64,000 bases of DNA from NCBI GenBank assembly GCA_028285085.1, contig JANQQI010000011.1, forward strand, positions 62,001 to 126,000, given 5' to 3'. This document shows, in pieces, positions 1-7,443 of this stretch. Position 1 is the stretch's first letter. Every line of letters begins with the position of its first letter. The position numbers were made by a program, and so were the translations under genes. The notes under the pieces are model-generated. The model was not told the origin of the DNA. It searched no databases and worked only from the letters and a program-made list of their open reading frames with translations. This DNA is from Saprospiraceae bacterium. GTDB lineage: Bacteria; Bacteroidota; Bacteroidia; Chitinophagales; Saprospiraceae.

Positions 1-384
1 AGCCAACGAGACACTCCGTGAGCCATCACAGCCTATTTGCTTCCATAAGTTCGTAAAAATGTTGTTTTCAATCAAATGTTTCACCCATTTCTTCAGATTG
101 AAAGCGGCGGCGGCCATGAGCATGACCTTTCCTGCGCTTTTAAGTCCTCGGGTGTTGATCCAGCGTAAACCATAGTATTGTTGGCCATCCCATCCGCTAT
201 CGCGGTTCAATCGCTTGGATGCCGAGCAGACATTTACTCTTTCGGAGATCGCTCTTTCACCCATGTCATGCCCAATAAAATATCTGAGGTCCAAGCGTAT
301 CTGAATCATACGTTCCAATGCACGATCAGAGCTGATATCTTCAAAATATCCAATTAACACACATTTGGTAAAATCCAAATGTAA
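1..384 (-). pseudogene. IS1182-type transposase remnant, internally deleted, runs off the left edge
   Basis: Reading the minus strand from 384 to 1 gives 128 open codons after a TAG at 385-387. The first half contains IGYFEDISSDRALE and DLRYFIGHDMGE, which match the N-terminal DUF772-like region of IS1182-family transposases. The second half contains GLRWINTRGLKSAGK and AAAAFNLKKWVK, which match the extreme C-terminus of the same family. The DDE catalytic core that should lie between them is missing, so roughly 300 codons have been deleted in frame. No start codon is visible and the 3' end is outside the window. It is a dead element marking the left edge of the accessory island. Confidence 0.7.
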
Positions 385-450
385 CTATGAAATCCGATAA
401 AAATTATCGGTCGGAATAAATGCCTCAAGAGAAAATTGATAAAATAATTT

Positions 451-557
451 AGGTGGGTTGTTCTTAATGCCTTGCATGTATGAATATACGGAATTTTGAG
501 CTGATTTTCATGTGTTTTTTGGCATTAGTTTGTCATCGGTCACCTTTGTTATATCTC
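451..557. repeat. Diverged ~100-bp repeat, copy 1
   Basis: This stretch aligns almost without gaps to 14,062-14,166. The best block contains ggcattagtttgtca followed by cgg and ctttgtt, with about 30 of 35 positions identical; the rest is looser. Both copies sit just downstream of a minus-strand gene. The inner end reads AACAAAG on the minus strand, the same as the start of the attC-like sites in this island. It may be an attC relative or another intergenic repeat. Confidence 0.55.
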
Positions 558-618
558 GTAGTTGTTTTATTATTTTTGCACATTTATAAAGTACATAGAA
601 TTCCATTTTTACAGTTAT

Positions 619-1368
619 TTAATAATTCAACAGCCGAAAGCAAACTGATTGGTCTCTATTGTGATCATTTCCATCTCTATCATTATAAGTTATACGACTA
701 TCCCCAGGTATAATAATTGAGTCATCGCTGATATTAAATTGCTTTTTAATAAAAGAAATACCTTCTATTCCCCGACCTTTAGCAAGGTTTTCATTAAATG
801 TTATACTGTCTTTACTTTTTGAATTATCTTCACCTCCAAACTTAGGACTTGCAAATCCAGTTACTTTTAATCTAAGACCTACTAATCCCAATTTATTATT
901 AAGTAAGTAATTGATCATATTTTCAAAGTGAGTCTTGAAAACATCTGGTGTTTTTAGATATACCTCTAATGCATCACCGGGATAGGCTCCACAAACTGAA
1001 TCATATATCAAACGAAACTGATAACGAAGTTCTAAAATCCCACATGGAGCTGAAGATTTACTTACAGCTATTTTTAAAAAATTATAAAGTCTTTCATTAT
1101 ATATTATTCCTCCTAAATCATGATTCCTTTCAAATGTTGACTTGACACCAGATGTTCGAAATTTATCTCCTTTATAATAAGATAAATTTGCATCAGAATT
1201 ATCTAAATTAATTCTTCCGTCATATGCATACGTTTTTTTTCCATCATTCTCTTTTATATATCGCCATTCTACTTTATATACTGAAAATGAATATTTTGAA
1301 TAAGCATAATTTGAAATGCAAACTGATTTTACTATGAATTCATAGTCGTGTGCCACATCTTGCATCAT
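619..1368 (-). CDS. OmpA-like C-terminal domain protein, no signal peptide
   Basis: This 249-residue protein is not recognised over its N-terminal two thirds. The last ~90 residues (about 160-249) resemble an OmpA/MotB peptidoglycan-binding fold: a VTGFASPKFGG strand-turn, then an N-x-x-LA-x-GR segment, an SIIIPGDSR strand and a closing RDQSVCFRLL strand, in the order usual for that family. No signal peptide or lipobox is visible, which is unusual for an OmpA-domain protein; the start (ATG ATG at 1368) could be wrong, or the role could be cytoplasmic. The gene is AT-rich like the other island genes. It follows an attC-like site on its 5' side and is followed by the 451-557 repeat, as expected for a cassette. 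The domain call is by eye. Confidence 0.5.
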   Translation of the reverse strand: MMQDVAHDYEFIVKSVCISNYAYSKYSFSVYKVEWRYIKENDGKKTYAYDGRINLDNSDANLSYYKGDKFRTSGVKSTFERNHDLGGIIYNERLYNFLKIAVSKSSAPCGILELRYQFRLIYDSVCGAYPGDALEVYLKTPDVFKTHFENMINYLLNNKLGLVGLRLKVTGFASPKFGGEDNSKSKDSITFNENLAKGRGIEGISFIKKQFNISDDSIIIPGDSRITYNDRDGNDHNRDQSVCFRLLNY

Positions 1369-1481
1369 AATTATTTATTTTTATTTAATCTATTGACTAT
1401 TGATATCGATTTCTTTTGTAGTTAGACTTTGCTGAAGTCCACCTTGCTGACCTAAGCCCCCCAAAATTAATTCTTTATGAG

Positions 1482-1551
1482 ATATAACGGTCACGGCTAA
1501 ACGGCGTAGCCAGCTTTTGCTGGCTATGAACGTTTTAGCCTTTGTTGTGTG
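1482..1551 (-). other. attC-like cassette recombination site (site B)
   Basis: On the minus strand it begins CACACAACAAAGG and ends CCGTGACCGTTATATC. Between them is a nested hairpin: GGCTAAAACG pairs imperfectly with CCGTTTAGCC, and inside it TAGCCAGC pairs perfectly with GCTGGCTA across an AAAA loop. The outer AAC/GTT cores, the paired inner arms and the unpaired extra bases are the layout of an integron attC site, although the RYYYAAC/GTTRRRY consensus is only partly met. The last ~9 codons and stop (1524-1526) of the upstream ROCO gene lie inside the site, a common arrangement for cassette ORFs. Confidence 0.6.
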
Positions 1552-3413
1552 TCGTATTTTTTATCTTTAATTTTATCTATTGCTTTATCAATTCCAACGA
1601 CTACCTCTACCCAACCTTCATCGAAATTTGATTGAGAAGATATCGGAATTTTCGGGATTCCTTGAATTTTTGCAAATGGCAAGATTTTCCAAACTACAGG
1701 TCTAATAAAAACAGGAATTAATACTTTTTCTTCTTTGTTATGAGCCTCTAATGCATTTTCTAATTCAGTTGAATAACAAAAGTCAGATGCAATAAAATCA
1801 CTACTGATTAAGCAAAGGACAATATCAGATTCAATCAACTTAGACATTAAAATGGGTTCCCAGTTTTGTCCAGGAACTAATTCTCCATCCTCCCAAACTT
1901 TGATTTCTTCATTTCTTATTAATGGGCTGAGGTGCTTTTTTAATTCAACCTTATATGTTGAATCTTCATGTGAATAAGAAATGAATATCTTAATTGGATT
2001 GAGTTTTGGTTTTTCTTCTTCTTTTGGCTCGATAAAATCTATTAATTTGTTAATAGGAATTTCATCTCCAGTATTTTCGTCAAATATTGTATTCTTGCCA
2101 TAATTTTGAATTGCTAACAATTTATTATACGATACAAAAAATCGCTCTTTAGAATCGGGCACTGGAATTAGCTCTTCGTAATTAATTTCTTCATATAAGA
2201 AACTAACGCTATTAATAATTTCCCTTAAAATGAACAATAGATTTTTTCTTTCTTCACCGACTACATTAATCGAGATAGTGTCTTTATATTCCATCAGTTC
2301 AACTACCGCCCTATTCTTTTCGTATTCTATGGCTACACCATTTCTCCAAATTGAATTGTAGTTAAATTCGTTAGCAATCCTTATTAGAACTCGGTAAAAA
2401 AGATTCTTTGGTAAAAAATCATATTTGTAATTTACAATTAGTGCATCTTTAAAATCAAAGTCTGCTAAAGATTCATCATTTGAGAGCAATGATGGTATTA
2501 CATATTTACTCTTAGGAGATTTGAATATTAATTCAAACTCTTCCATTAGACCTATGATATAATCTATTTTGTCCTTTGGATAAATTTCTGATTTTGAAAA
2601 AATTTCAAGAATTTGACTGTAACTTAATATTCCAAATTTACTTGCAGCCAGATGTGAATTGATTATTTTGTAAATTGCGTTAGTGATCCACTCTGGATTT
2701 AAAACTTGTGTATCGTAAAGCTGAAAATTCCTGAAATGAATAAAAACCCCTAAATCATGAAAATAATCTGATATTATTCTTTGTTCGTCTTTTTCGTAAA
2801 TTCTATATTCTTTACAAAGAGTTTCGAATTCTTCATCAGTCAAATAATCTTTGTTGATATTTTCAAGCCTATGCCTCAAGTCATTCCATGGTTTTGGAAT
2901 GACCATTTTTGTGAATTCAAGCTTTTCTGCAGTACCAATAATTAACTCCTTTAGCTTTTCAATTCCTTCAAGTGTTTTACAGGATACTCTTACGAAGCCT
3001 TCTATACCTTTAAAATCATTTTTTAGTGTTCTCTCATTTAAATTAAAAGAAGGGTATAAGTCAATTTTATTTGTTACAATTATTATTGGTACTTCTCCAA
3101 CTAATTTATTAATTGTATTGAGCCAGTATAAAATATTATTTTCTTGGCGGGTGTCAATTACGACTAAGTATATTGTTCTTTTAGTAAGGAATAATTGATG
3201 AATTGAATGATAAATTTCTTGCCCTCCAAAATCCCATACTTTAATATTTAAGGTGTTGTGTTCATGAGTAATTTCAATATCACTAAGGTTAATTCCATCA
3301 GTAGATAAAGAATTTTCATCAAAATCTCTATTATTTATTGCTCTAACAAGAGAAGTCTTTCCTACTCCACCATCTCCAAATAGAGTTACTTTTATGTCAT
3401 TCAATCTGCTCAT
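1524..3413 (-). CDS. Roc-COR-TIR protein (GTPase fused to a TIR domain)
   Basis: A 629-residue signalling-type protein. Residues ~1-165 form a Ras-like Roc GTPase with the P-loop GDGGVGKTSL, the switch motif DFGGQE and the base-recognition motif TNKIDL. Residues ~190-440 fit the COR dimerisation region that follows Roc in ROCO proteins. Residues ~475-610 are a TIR domain opening with KIFISYSHED and carrying the conserved glutamate in CYSTELENAL, the position of the catalytic Glu in NAD-cleaving TIRs. A GTPase switch controlling a TIR effector suggests a stress or anti-phage role; this is inference from the architecture. The gene sits alone between two attC-like sites, with its 3' end inside one of them, and begins about 35 nt downstream of an attC half-site. 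Confidence 0.85.
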   Translation of the reverse strand: MSRLNDIKVTLFGDGGVGKTSLVRAINNRDFDENSLSTDGINLSDIEITHEHNTLNIKVWDFGGQEIYHSIHQLFLTKRTIYLVVIDTRQENNILYWLNTINKLVGEVPIIIVTNKIDLYPSFNLNERTLKNDFKGIEGFVRVSCKTLEGIEKLKELIIGTAEKLEFTKMVIPKPWNDLRHRLENINKDYLTDEEFETLCKEYRIYEKDEQRIISDYFHDLGVFIHFRNFQLYDTQVLNPEWITNAIYKIINSHLAASKFGILSYSQILEIFSKSEIYPKDKIDYIIGLMEEFELIFKSPKSKYVIPSLLSNDESLADFDFKDALIVNYKYDFLPKNLFYRVLIRIANEFNYNSIWRNGVAIEYEKNRAVVELMEYKDTISINVVGEERKNLLFILREIINSVSFLYEEINYEELIPVPDSKERFFVSYNKLLAIQNYGKNTIFDENTGDEIPINKLIDFIEPKEEEKPKLNPIKIFISYSHEDSTYKVELKKHLSPLIRNEEIKVWEDGELVPGQNWEPILMSKLIESDIVLCLISSDFIASDFCYSTELENALEAHNKEEKVLIPVFIRPVVWKILPFAKIQGIPKIPISSQSNFDEGWVEVVVGIDKAIDKIKDKKYDTQQRLKRS

Positions 3414-3440
3414 TTAGTTTTTCTATTTTGTTTTTATGAC

Positions 3441-3475
3441 ACACAACGTTTTGTGCAAATGACGTAATGACTGAA
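3441..3475 (-). other. attC-like site C, R' half, split by the IS110 element
   Basis: On the plus strand it reads acacAACG followed by ttttGTGCAAATGAC. Its arm GTGCAAA..GAC is complementary to GTC..TTTGCAC at 4692-4703 on the far side of the IS110 element. Rejoining the two halves gives a hairpin with AAC/GTT ends like sites B and D. The split point lies between about 3465 and 3477. Confidence 0.55.
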
Positions 3476-3552
3476 TAGCCCCTATGTATAAAAATTAAGC
3501 CTTAGCTTAGTTAATGTTAAGCAATCATCATTTTATCACTAAACCAAGGCTT

Positions 3553-4587
3553 ATGACTAAGATAAGGAAAAAAGCAAACTTTTTCGGGCAAAATGTTTAC
3601 GTTGGTATTGATGTGCATTGGGAGAGTTGGACCATCGCAGTTTGTACCCAGACGGTTAATTTTCGGCCGTTTACTCAAAGACTTAACGCCGAGTTATTAG
3701 TAGAGTACTTAACAGAGCGTTTTCATGGTGGAGATTATTATTGTGCCTATGAGGCAGGCTTCTCTGGATTTGTGCTTCATGAGCAGTTGACAGCACTAGG
3801 GATTCATGGTATCGTCATCCATCCGGCTGATGTACCGACAACTGATAAAGAAAGTGAGTTTAAGGCAGATAAAATAGATGTCTTGAAAATTACCAAAGTA
3901 CTTAGAAGTAATCTGCTGGAGGGTATTTGTGTGCCGGATAAAGATCGGCAAATAGATCGTTCTTTGCTACGGTTAAGGCGACAATTTCAAAGGGATGTGG
4001 TTCGACAAAAGAATCGTGTATGGAGCTTACTCATGTTCTATGGTGTCAGGATTCCTCCAGAACTAGATTCTCCTAAATGGTATCCTAAAATGCGGCGCTG
4101 GATCTGGCAGTACGAGCTGCATAATCCTGTAGGTACTTTGGTACTTCAGGCAGGCATGGACCATTTAGAGTACCTACTAATGATGAGAACTCGACTGGAT
4201 AGACAACTGCGTAGTTTATTCACCGCCGAGCGGCACCAAACACAGGCGGAACTGCTCTGCTCTATTCCTGGAATCGGTCGGCATACAGCCATCAGTATTT
4301 TGACGGAGTTAGGCGACGTCTCCATGTTTAATTCACTGGATCAGTTGTGTAGTTATGTTGGACTCGTACCGGCGACTCACAATTCAGGTAGCACTATTCG
4401 ACAAGGGCGATTAACCTATCGTGGACATCGGGTCATCCGCACCTTGTTGATTGAATCAGCCTGGGTAGCCATCAATACTGATCCAGCCTTAAGTTTGGCT
4501 TATCAAAACTTGAAAAAACGAATGGTGGGACAGAAAGCGATCGTTCGGATTACGCGCAAACTCCTCAGTCGCATTCGATATGGTTGA
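3553..4587 (+). CDS. IS110-family (IS1111-like) DEDD transposase
   Basis: About 344 residues from the chosen start. The N-terminal RuvC-like DEDD domain opens with YVGIDVHWESWTIAVC, which holds the first catalytic Asp. The acidic residues continue in CAYEAGFSG and KADKIDVLK. The C-terminal transposase_20 domain contains LLCSIPGIGRHTA, FNSLDQLCSYVGLVP and a serine region in HNSGSTIRQG. Length matches intact family members, so it is probably active. An upstream in-frame ATG at 3514 would add 13 residues, but the family usually begins close to the YVGID strand, so ATG 3553 is preferred. The enzyme acts with an element-encoded RNA that selects target and donor sequences. It is the only plus-strand gene in this part of the island. 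Confidence 0.9.
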   Translation: MTKIRKKANFFGQNVYVGIDVHWESWTIAVCTQTVNFRPFTQRLNAELLVEYLTERFHGGDYYCAYEAGFSGFVLHEQLTALGIHGIVIHPADVPTTDKESEFKADKIDVLKITKVLRSNLLEGICVPDKDRQIDRSLLRLRRQFQRDVVRQKNRVWSLLMFYGVRIPPELDSPKWYPKMRRWIWQYELHNPVGTLVLQAGMDHLEYLLMMRTRLDRQLRSLFTAERHQTQAELLCSIPGIGRHTAISILTELGDVSMFNSLDQLCSYVGLVPATHNSGSTIRQGRLTYRGHRVIRTLLIESAWVAINTDPALSLAYQNLKKRMVGQKAIVRITRKLLSRIRYG

Positions 4588-4689
4588 CCACCAATAAGGC
4601 GAATATTTTTTTGTGGTTTATTAGGACTCAAGCAAGAGTTTTGTCGGATGATTTACTTAACAGTGAGGTTTTTATCATTGGAGGGCGTA
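4588..4689 (+). ncRNA. Candidate bridge/seek RNA region of the IS110-family element
   Basis: This ~100-nt non-coding stretch lies between the transposase stop codon and the right end. IS1111-group elements encode their target-guiding RNA downstream of the transposase, and this is the only non-coding space there. No structure was computed; the call rests on position and family knowledge. Confidence 0.4.
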
Positions 4690-4713
4690 TGGTCTTTTTG
4701 CACTTTGTTACCT
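4690..4713 (-). other. attC-like site C, R'' half, split by the IS110 element
   Basis: On the minus strand it reads GTAGGTAACAAAGTGC followed by AAAAAGACC. The core TAACAAAG is the same as at the start of sites B and D. It lies 34 nt downstream of the patatin stop codon, where a cassette's attC should begin, and is complementary to 3449-3463. Confidence 0.55.
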
Positions 4714-4746
4714 ACAGTTTTTATATTTAATTGTTGAGCAAAAGCG

Positions 4747-5889
4747 CTAAGGTTTAGTTTTGAAATGATCAATTAGTACTTCTTTTTCCCCTGCCTTTTT
4801 TCCTATTTGATAAAGTAAAAATCTATTTTCAGCATTACTCATTTCTATTAAGTTAGTAATATCTTTGTTTGTATACTTTCGTATATATTTTTTAGGTAAG
4901 TTTAAATTGTTTAAATTTTCATTTGTTATTGAAAAGTCATATCTAAGATAGTTAATCAAGCTTTTACCTGCTATTAAGTCATCATTTAAATCTCCAATTT
5001 CCATATCAATAGTTTTTGGAGTTTTAGATTTAGACAACCATTGTAAAATTATTTGATTTTGCCAACTTGCATCTTGCATAAGCATATTAGGTACATTTTT
5101 AGCCCAAGTGTAAAGCCAGGCATTATCTATATCTTTTGTAAGTTTATTAAAAACACGGTGTCCTGTTCCTACAGATATAAGACTTAATTTTTTTTCACTT
5201 AATTTCCATTTAAAAGGAAAACCTTTAAGTGTCGCTACCATTAATAGAGTAAGGGCCGGATTATTTGCCATACTAACTCCACCGTCGATAAATGGAGCAT
5301 TAATATTTCCTCCAATTTGAATTTTTTGAGGCTTAAAATAAGATGGTGCGGCACAACTTGCTCTAACCATTTGCCAAAGTGGGATATTTTTATTTTTCCC
5401 TTCAGGAGAATTATAGAATTTTCCTTTGGGGTGATTTATTACTGGCCAAATAGAGTTTGTGTCTGCTCTTTTGGCAATAATGCATAAACCGGTTTTTATT
5501 TCATGGTCTCCGATTAAAATATCTCCAAAAATATCTTGTAACTTTTTATTTAATACTGAGTCATCATAACTTGCCTTTAAATATTTTTGTAGATTCCACC
5601 ACTTCCTCTTTTTCTGAAATATTTTGGATCCAATATCTAAATATTTTTCTCTAATTTCTTTAACCGATAATCCAATTGATAACCCGGCTGCAATAATTGC
5701 CCCCGTAGAAGTTCCTCCAATTAAATCAAAGTAATCGCAGAGTCGATACTTAGGATAGATTGATTTTACTATTGATTCAATTTTTTCTAAATATCCCAAT
5801 GTAAGAGCTCCCCTAATTCCGCCTCCATCCAATGATAAAATTCTTTTTACGCCATTTTTAGGATCAAGATGTTGTTTTAAGGTTTTCAT
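4747..5889 (-). CDS. Patatin-like phospholipase (CapV-like)
   Basis: A 380-residue cytoplasmic patatin. All family hallmarks are present: the oxyanion loop SLDGGGIRGALTLGYLE at ~17-33, the nucleophile elbow GGTSTGAIIAAG with the catalytic Ser at ~60, and the catalytic Asp in FIDGGVSMANNPA at ~203. Such enzymes hydrolyse membrane phospholipids. Close relatives act as toxic effectors in CBASS defence (CapV), where a cyclic nucleotide activates them. No CD-NTase gene is present in this window, so either another signal triggers it or it works alone. It is flanked by attC-like sites (5906-5973 and the IS-split site), with no signal peptide and AT-rich codon use. It lies 89 nt downstream of the TIR-NDT-like gene. 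Confidence 0.85.
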   Translation of the reverse strand: MKTLKQHLDPKNGVKRILSLDGGGIRGALTLGYLEKIESIVKSIYPKYRLCDYFDLIGGTSTGAIIAAGLSIGLSVKEIREKYLDIGSKIFQKKRKWWNLQKYLKASYDDSVLNKKLQDIFGDILIGDHEIKTGLCIIAKRADTNSIWPVINHPKGKFYNSPEGKNKNIPLWQMVRASCAAPSYFKPQKIQIGGNINAPFIDGGVSMANNPALTLLMVATLKGFPFKWKLSEKKLSLISVGTGHRVFNKLTKDIDNAWLYTWAKNVPNMLMQDASWQNQIILQWLSKSKTPKTIDMEIGDLNDDLIAGKSLINYLRYDFSITNENLNNLNLPKKYIRKYTNKDITNLIEMSNAENRFLLYQIGKKAGEKEVLIDHFKTKP

Positions 5890-5905
5890 TGAGTTGATTT
5901 ATTAT

Positions 5906-5973
5906 AGGTAACGGTTTTGCTGCCTGCAGTAGCCAACCTTGTGGAGGCTATTGTCAGATTGCTTTTGTTAGCT
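5906..5973 (-). other. attC-like cassette recombination site (site D)
   Basis: On the minus strand it runs from GAGCTAACAAAAGC to AAAACCGTTACC. The inner arms CAATAGCC and GGCTACTG pair across an ~11-nt loop with one G-T wobble, and the outer AAC/GTT cores pair. It starts 5 nt after the TIR-NDT-like stop codon and ends just before the patatin gene, so it fills the whole gap. Confidence 0.6.
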
Positions 5974-5978
5974 CTCGT

Positions 5979-6977
5979 TTATATTCTTTCAAATCTAAAT
6001 ACTGAATCTTTCTTTTTTAAAAAATATTCGTCCAAGTTACTCCAATCCTTAACTTCATAGATTTTAAAGTTGTTAACCCTCTTATCTGCTTCTTGTAAAA
6101 TGAATGGTAAATTCAGTCTATCTTTTACAATTATGACACATTTTTTTCCTTTTGAAATAGAATAACCGATTTCAACGAGTACACTCGATAAGACAGGTTC
6201 AGGGAATAAGCATAAGAAATATTCTGCCCTTTGTAGTTTTTTTAAATCTGATACAATAGCAACTTCTTTATCATTAAAATCATCAGAGGATTCGATATTC
6301 TTGGATGGGCATGAAATGAAATCAAACGAATATTCATTTTCTAGTACATCTAGTATTTTATCAATTAGAACTGCATTTTTCTTTAATTTTTCATTACTGT
6401 TAAAGCCAGCCATCGGTGAACTTACAAATAATGTATTATCATCTTTAGTATCAATTGCTCTTCCCGATAGGTCTTCAAGAGGTATTTCAGTGATATTATT
6501 TAGATCCCTGATTAAATCGTCATAAAATTTTACAATTAACTCATCCAATAATTGATCTGATGGTTTATTTAAATTGCAAGCATCACGAATCGCTATGAGC
6601 ATTTTTTTTATTTCTTCTGTATTTTTTTCTCCAACAGTTGTTTGAAACAATTCAAGTGGTCCTGATAAATCCGAATTTTCTACTCTAAAGAGAAATGGGC
6701 ATACTTTTCCATTTTGTTCATATTTATTTAATGCACCTGCCTCAAAGTTTAACCATTTTGAATTTTGATTATGTTTTGTGACACAAATTATCGAATATTT
6801 AGTTTCTTTAATGCTATCAAATATATCTCTATTCCAAATATTCCCTTTGGAAATATCTTCTGATGATACAAAAGGCTCTACATCTTGAATTAGTTTTGGT
6901 ATCCAATTTCTTAGGACTAATGCTACTCTGTGACTTGTTTTACCAGACCAACTTAGAAATATTAGATTCTTTTTCAT
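5979..6977 (-). CDS. TIR domain protein with a C-terminal nucleoside 2-deoxyribosyltransferase-like domain
   Basis: A 332-residue protein with two recognisable halves. Residues ~1-150 form a TIR domain: the opening strand NLIFLSWSGKTSHRVAL, the SIICVTKHNQNSKW strand-loop and the conserved Glu in LNFEAGAL. Residues ~180-320 resemble the nucleoside 2-deoxyribosyltransferase/SLOG-like Rossmann fold: FVSSPMAGF at its start, then RAEYFLCLFPEPVLSS and VEIGYSISKGKKCVII. The latter matches the family pattern in which the nucleophilic Glu precedes IGYA and a GK-hydrophobic strand. TIR domains make NAD-derived signals, and SLOG-like folds bind or process such nucleotides, so one chain may both produce and sense or trim a signal. 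That is inference. It is flanked by attC-like sites D and E. Confidence 0.7.
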   Translation of the reverse strand: MKKNLIFLSWSGKTSHRVALVLRNWIPKLIQDVEPFVSSEDISKGNIWNRDIFDSIKETKYSIICVTKHNQNSKWLNFEAGALNKYEQNGKVCPFLFRVENSDLSGPLELFQTTVGEKNTEEIKKMLIAIRDACNLNKPSDQLLDELIVKFYDDLIRDLNNITEIPLEDLSGRAIDTKDDNTLFVSSPMAGFNSNEKLKKNAVLIDKILDVLENEYSFDFISCPSKNIESSDDFNDKEVAIVSDLKKLQRAEYFLCLFPEPVLSSVLVEIGYSISKGKKCVIIVKDRLNLPFILQEADKRVNNFKIYEVKDWSNLDEYFLKKKDSVFRFERI

Positions 6978-7032
6978 TTAGTGTTCATTTTTGGATTTGC
7001 TAAAGGATGATTATGTATTTCATATATTTATA

Positions 7033-7097
7033 TGAGTGCTCACGCAGTGGCCGCCCAATAGTGACGGGCATTGGCGTTGAGCACACCGTTATGGCAC
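7033..7097 (-). other. attC-like hairpin upstream of the TIR gene (site E)
   Basis: On the minus strand it begins GTGCCATAACGG. GTGCTCAACGC pairs with GCGTGAGCAC leaving one extrahelical A, and GCCC pairs with GGGC inside. An extrahelical base is characteristic of attC sites. The distal GTT core is not recognisable, so the site may be degraded. Confidence 0.45.
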
Positions 7098-7101
7098 GTT
7101 T

Positions 7102-7440
7102 CGATTCCTCCTTAAGTTACGGCTTTATTGTGTTTTAACAATACTTTTGGGAAGCATTTTGCTCAAAAGGTATCCGATCAGCCCTTTATCACTTGGGTTT
7201 GTAACGACAAACTAGGTCCCCGTTTGAGCAGGGCCTTCTATGAATCGGACTTTCGGGTGAGTCGTTTGGGATCAAAACGGTTGGGCAAGGCCGCGTCGAG
7301 CGACCTTTGAGCTAAACTTAACCGCTAGGTGCGGAATAGGTACTGCACGGAGCACCTGCCGTGGAGCGAAGTATTTTCTTTTGCTTCTTTCTAATGGGCC
7401 ATCAACGTCTGTATATACGCAACCAGTTGCCTATCTCCCA
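7102..7440. other. Non-coding, GC-richer stretch of unknown nature
   Basis: No convincing gene is present on either strand. The sequence is richer in G and C than the flanking island genes. It contains short complementary segments, for example AGGTGC near 7328 with GCACCT near 7362, and TGCACGG with CCGTGGA. It lies between the integrase remnant and attC-like site E, where a decayed cassette, an attI-like region or a structured RNA could lie. Confidence 0.4.
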
Positions 7441-7443
7441 TAT

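Larger units (their letters stand above)
3476..4689 (+). mobile_element. IS110-family insertion sequence inserted into an attC-like site
   Basis: The element is about 1.2 kb and consists of a DEDD transposase gene and two short non-coding ends. Subterminal imperfect inverted repeats are visible: 3478-3494 (GCCCCTATGTATAAAAA) against the reverse complement of 4669-4686 (TTTTTATCATTGGAGGGC). Subterminal repeats of this size are typical of the IS1111 subgroup. The host halves on either side rejoin into an attC-like hairpin, so the exact ends can be inferred to within about 10 bp. No target-site duplication is obvious, as expected for IS110. Insertion into cassette attC sites is the known habit of the IS1111-attC group. 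Confidence 0.75.

Noticed and set aside
1380-1495. Small minus-strand open frame from GTG near 1493 encoding a Gly/Gln-rich ~30-residue peptide ending just before the OmpA-like gene.
   Set aside because: It starts inside the attC-like site, has no ribosome-binding site or homologue I recognise, and could be chance.
4747-5889. A complete CBASS operon.
   Set aside because: Only a CapV-like patatin is present; no CD-NTase, Cap2/3 or HORMA/TRIP13 gene is in the window.
7128-7310. 60-codon plus-strand open frame in the GC-richer stretch.
   Set aside because: No family features, no promoter, and both strands are open there because of composition.
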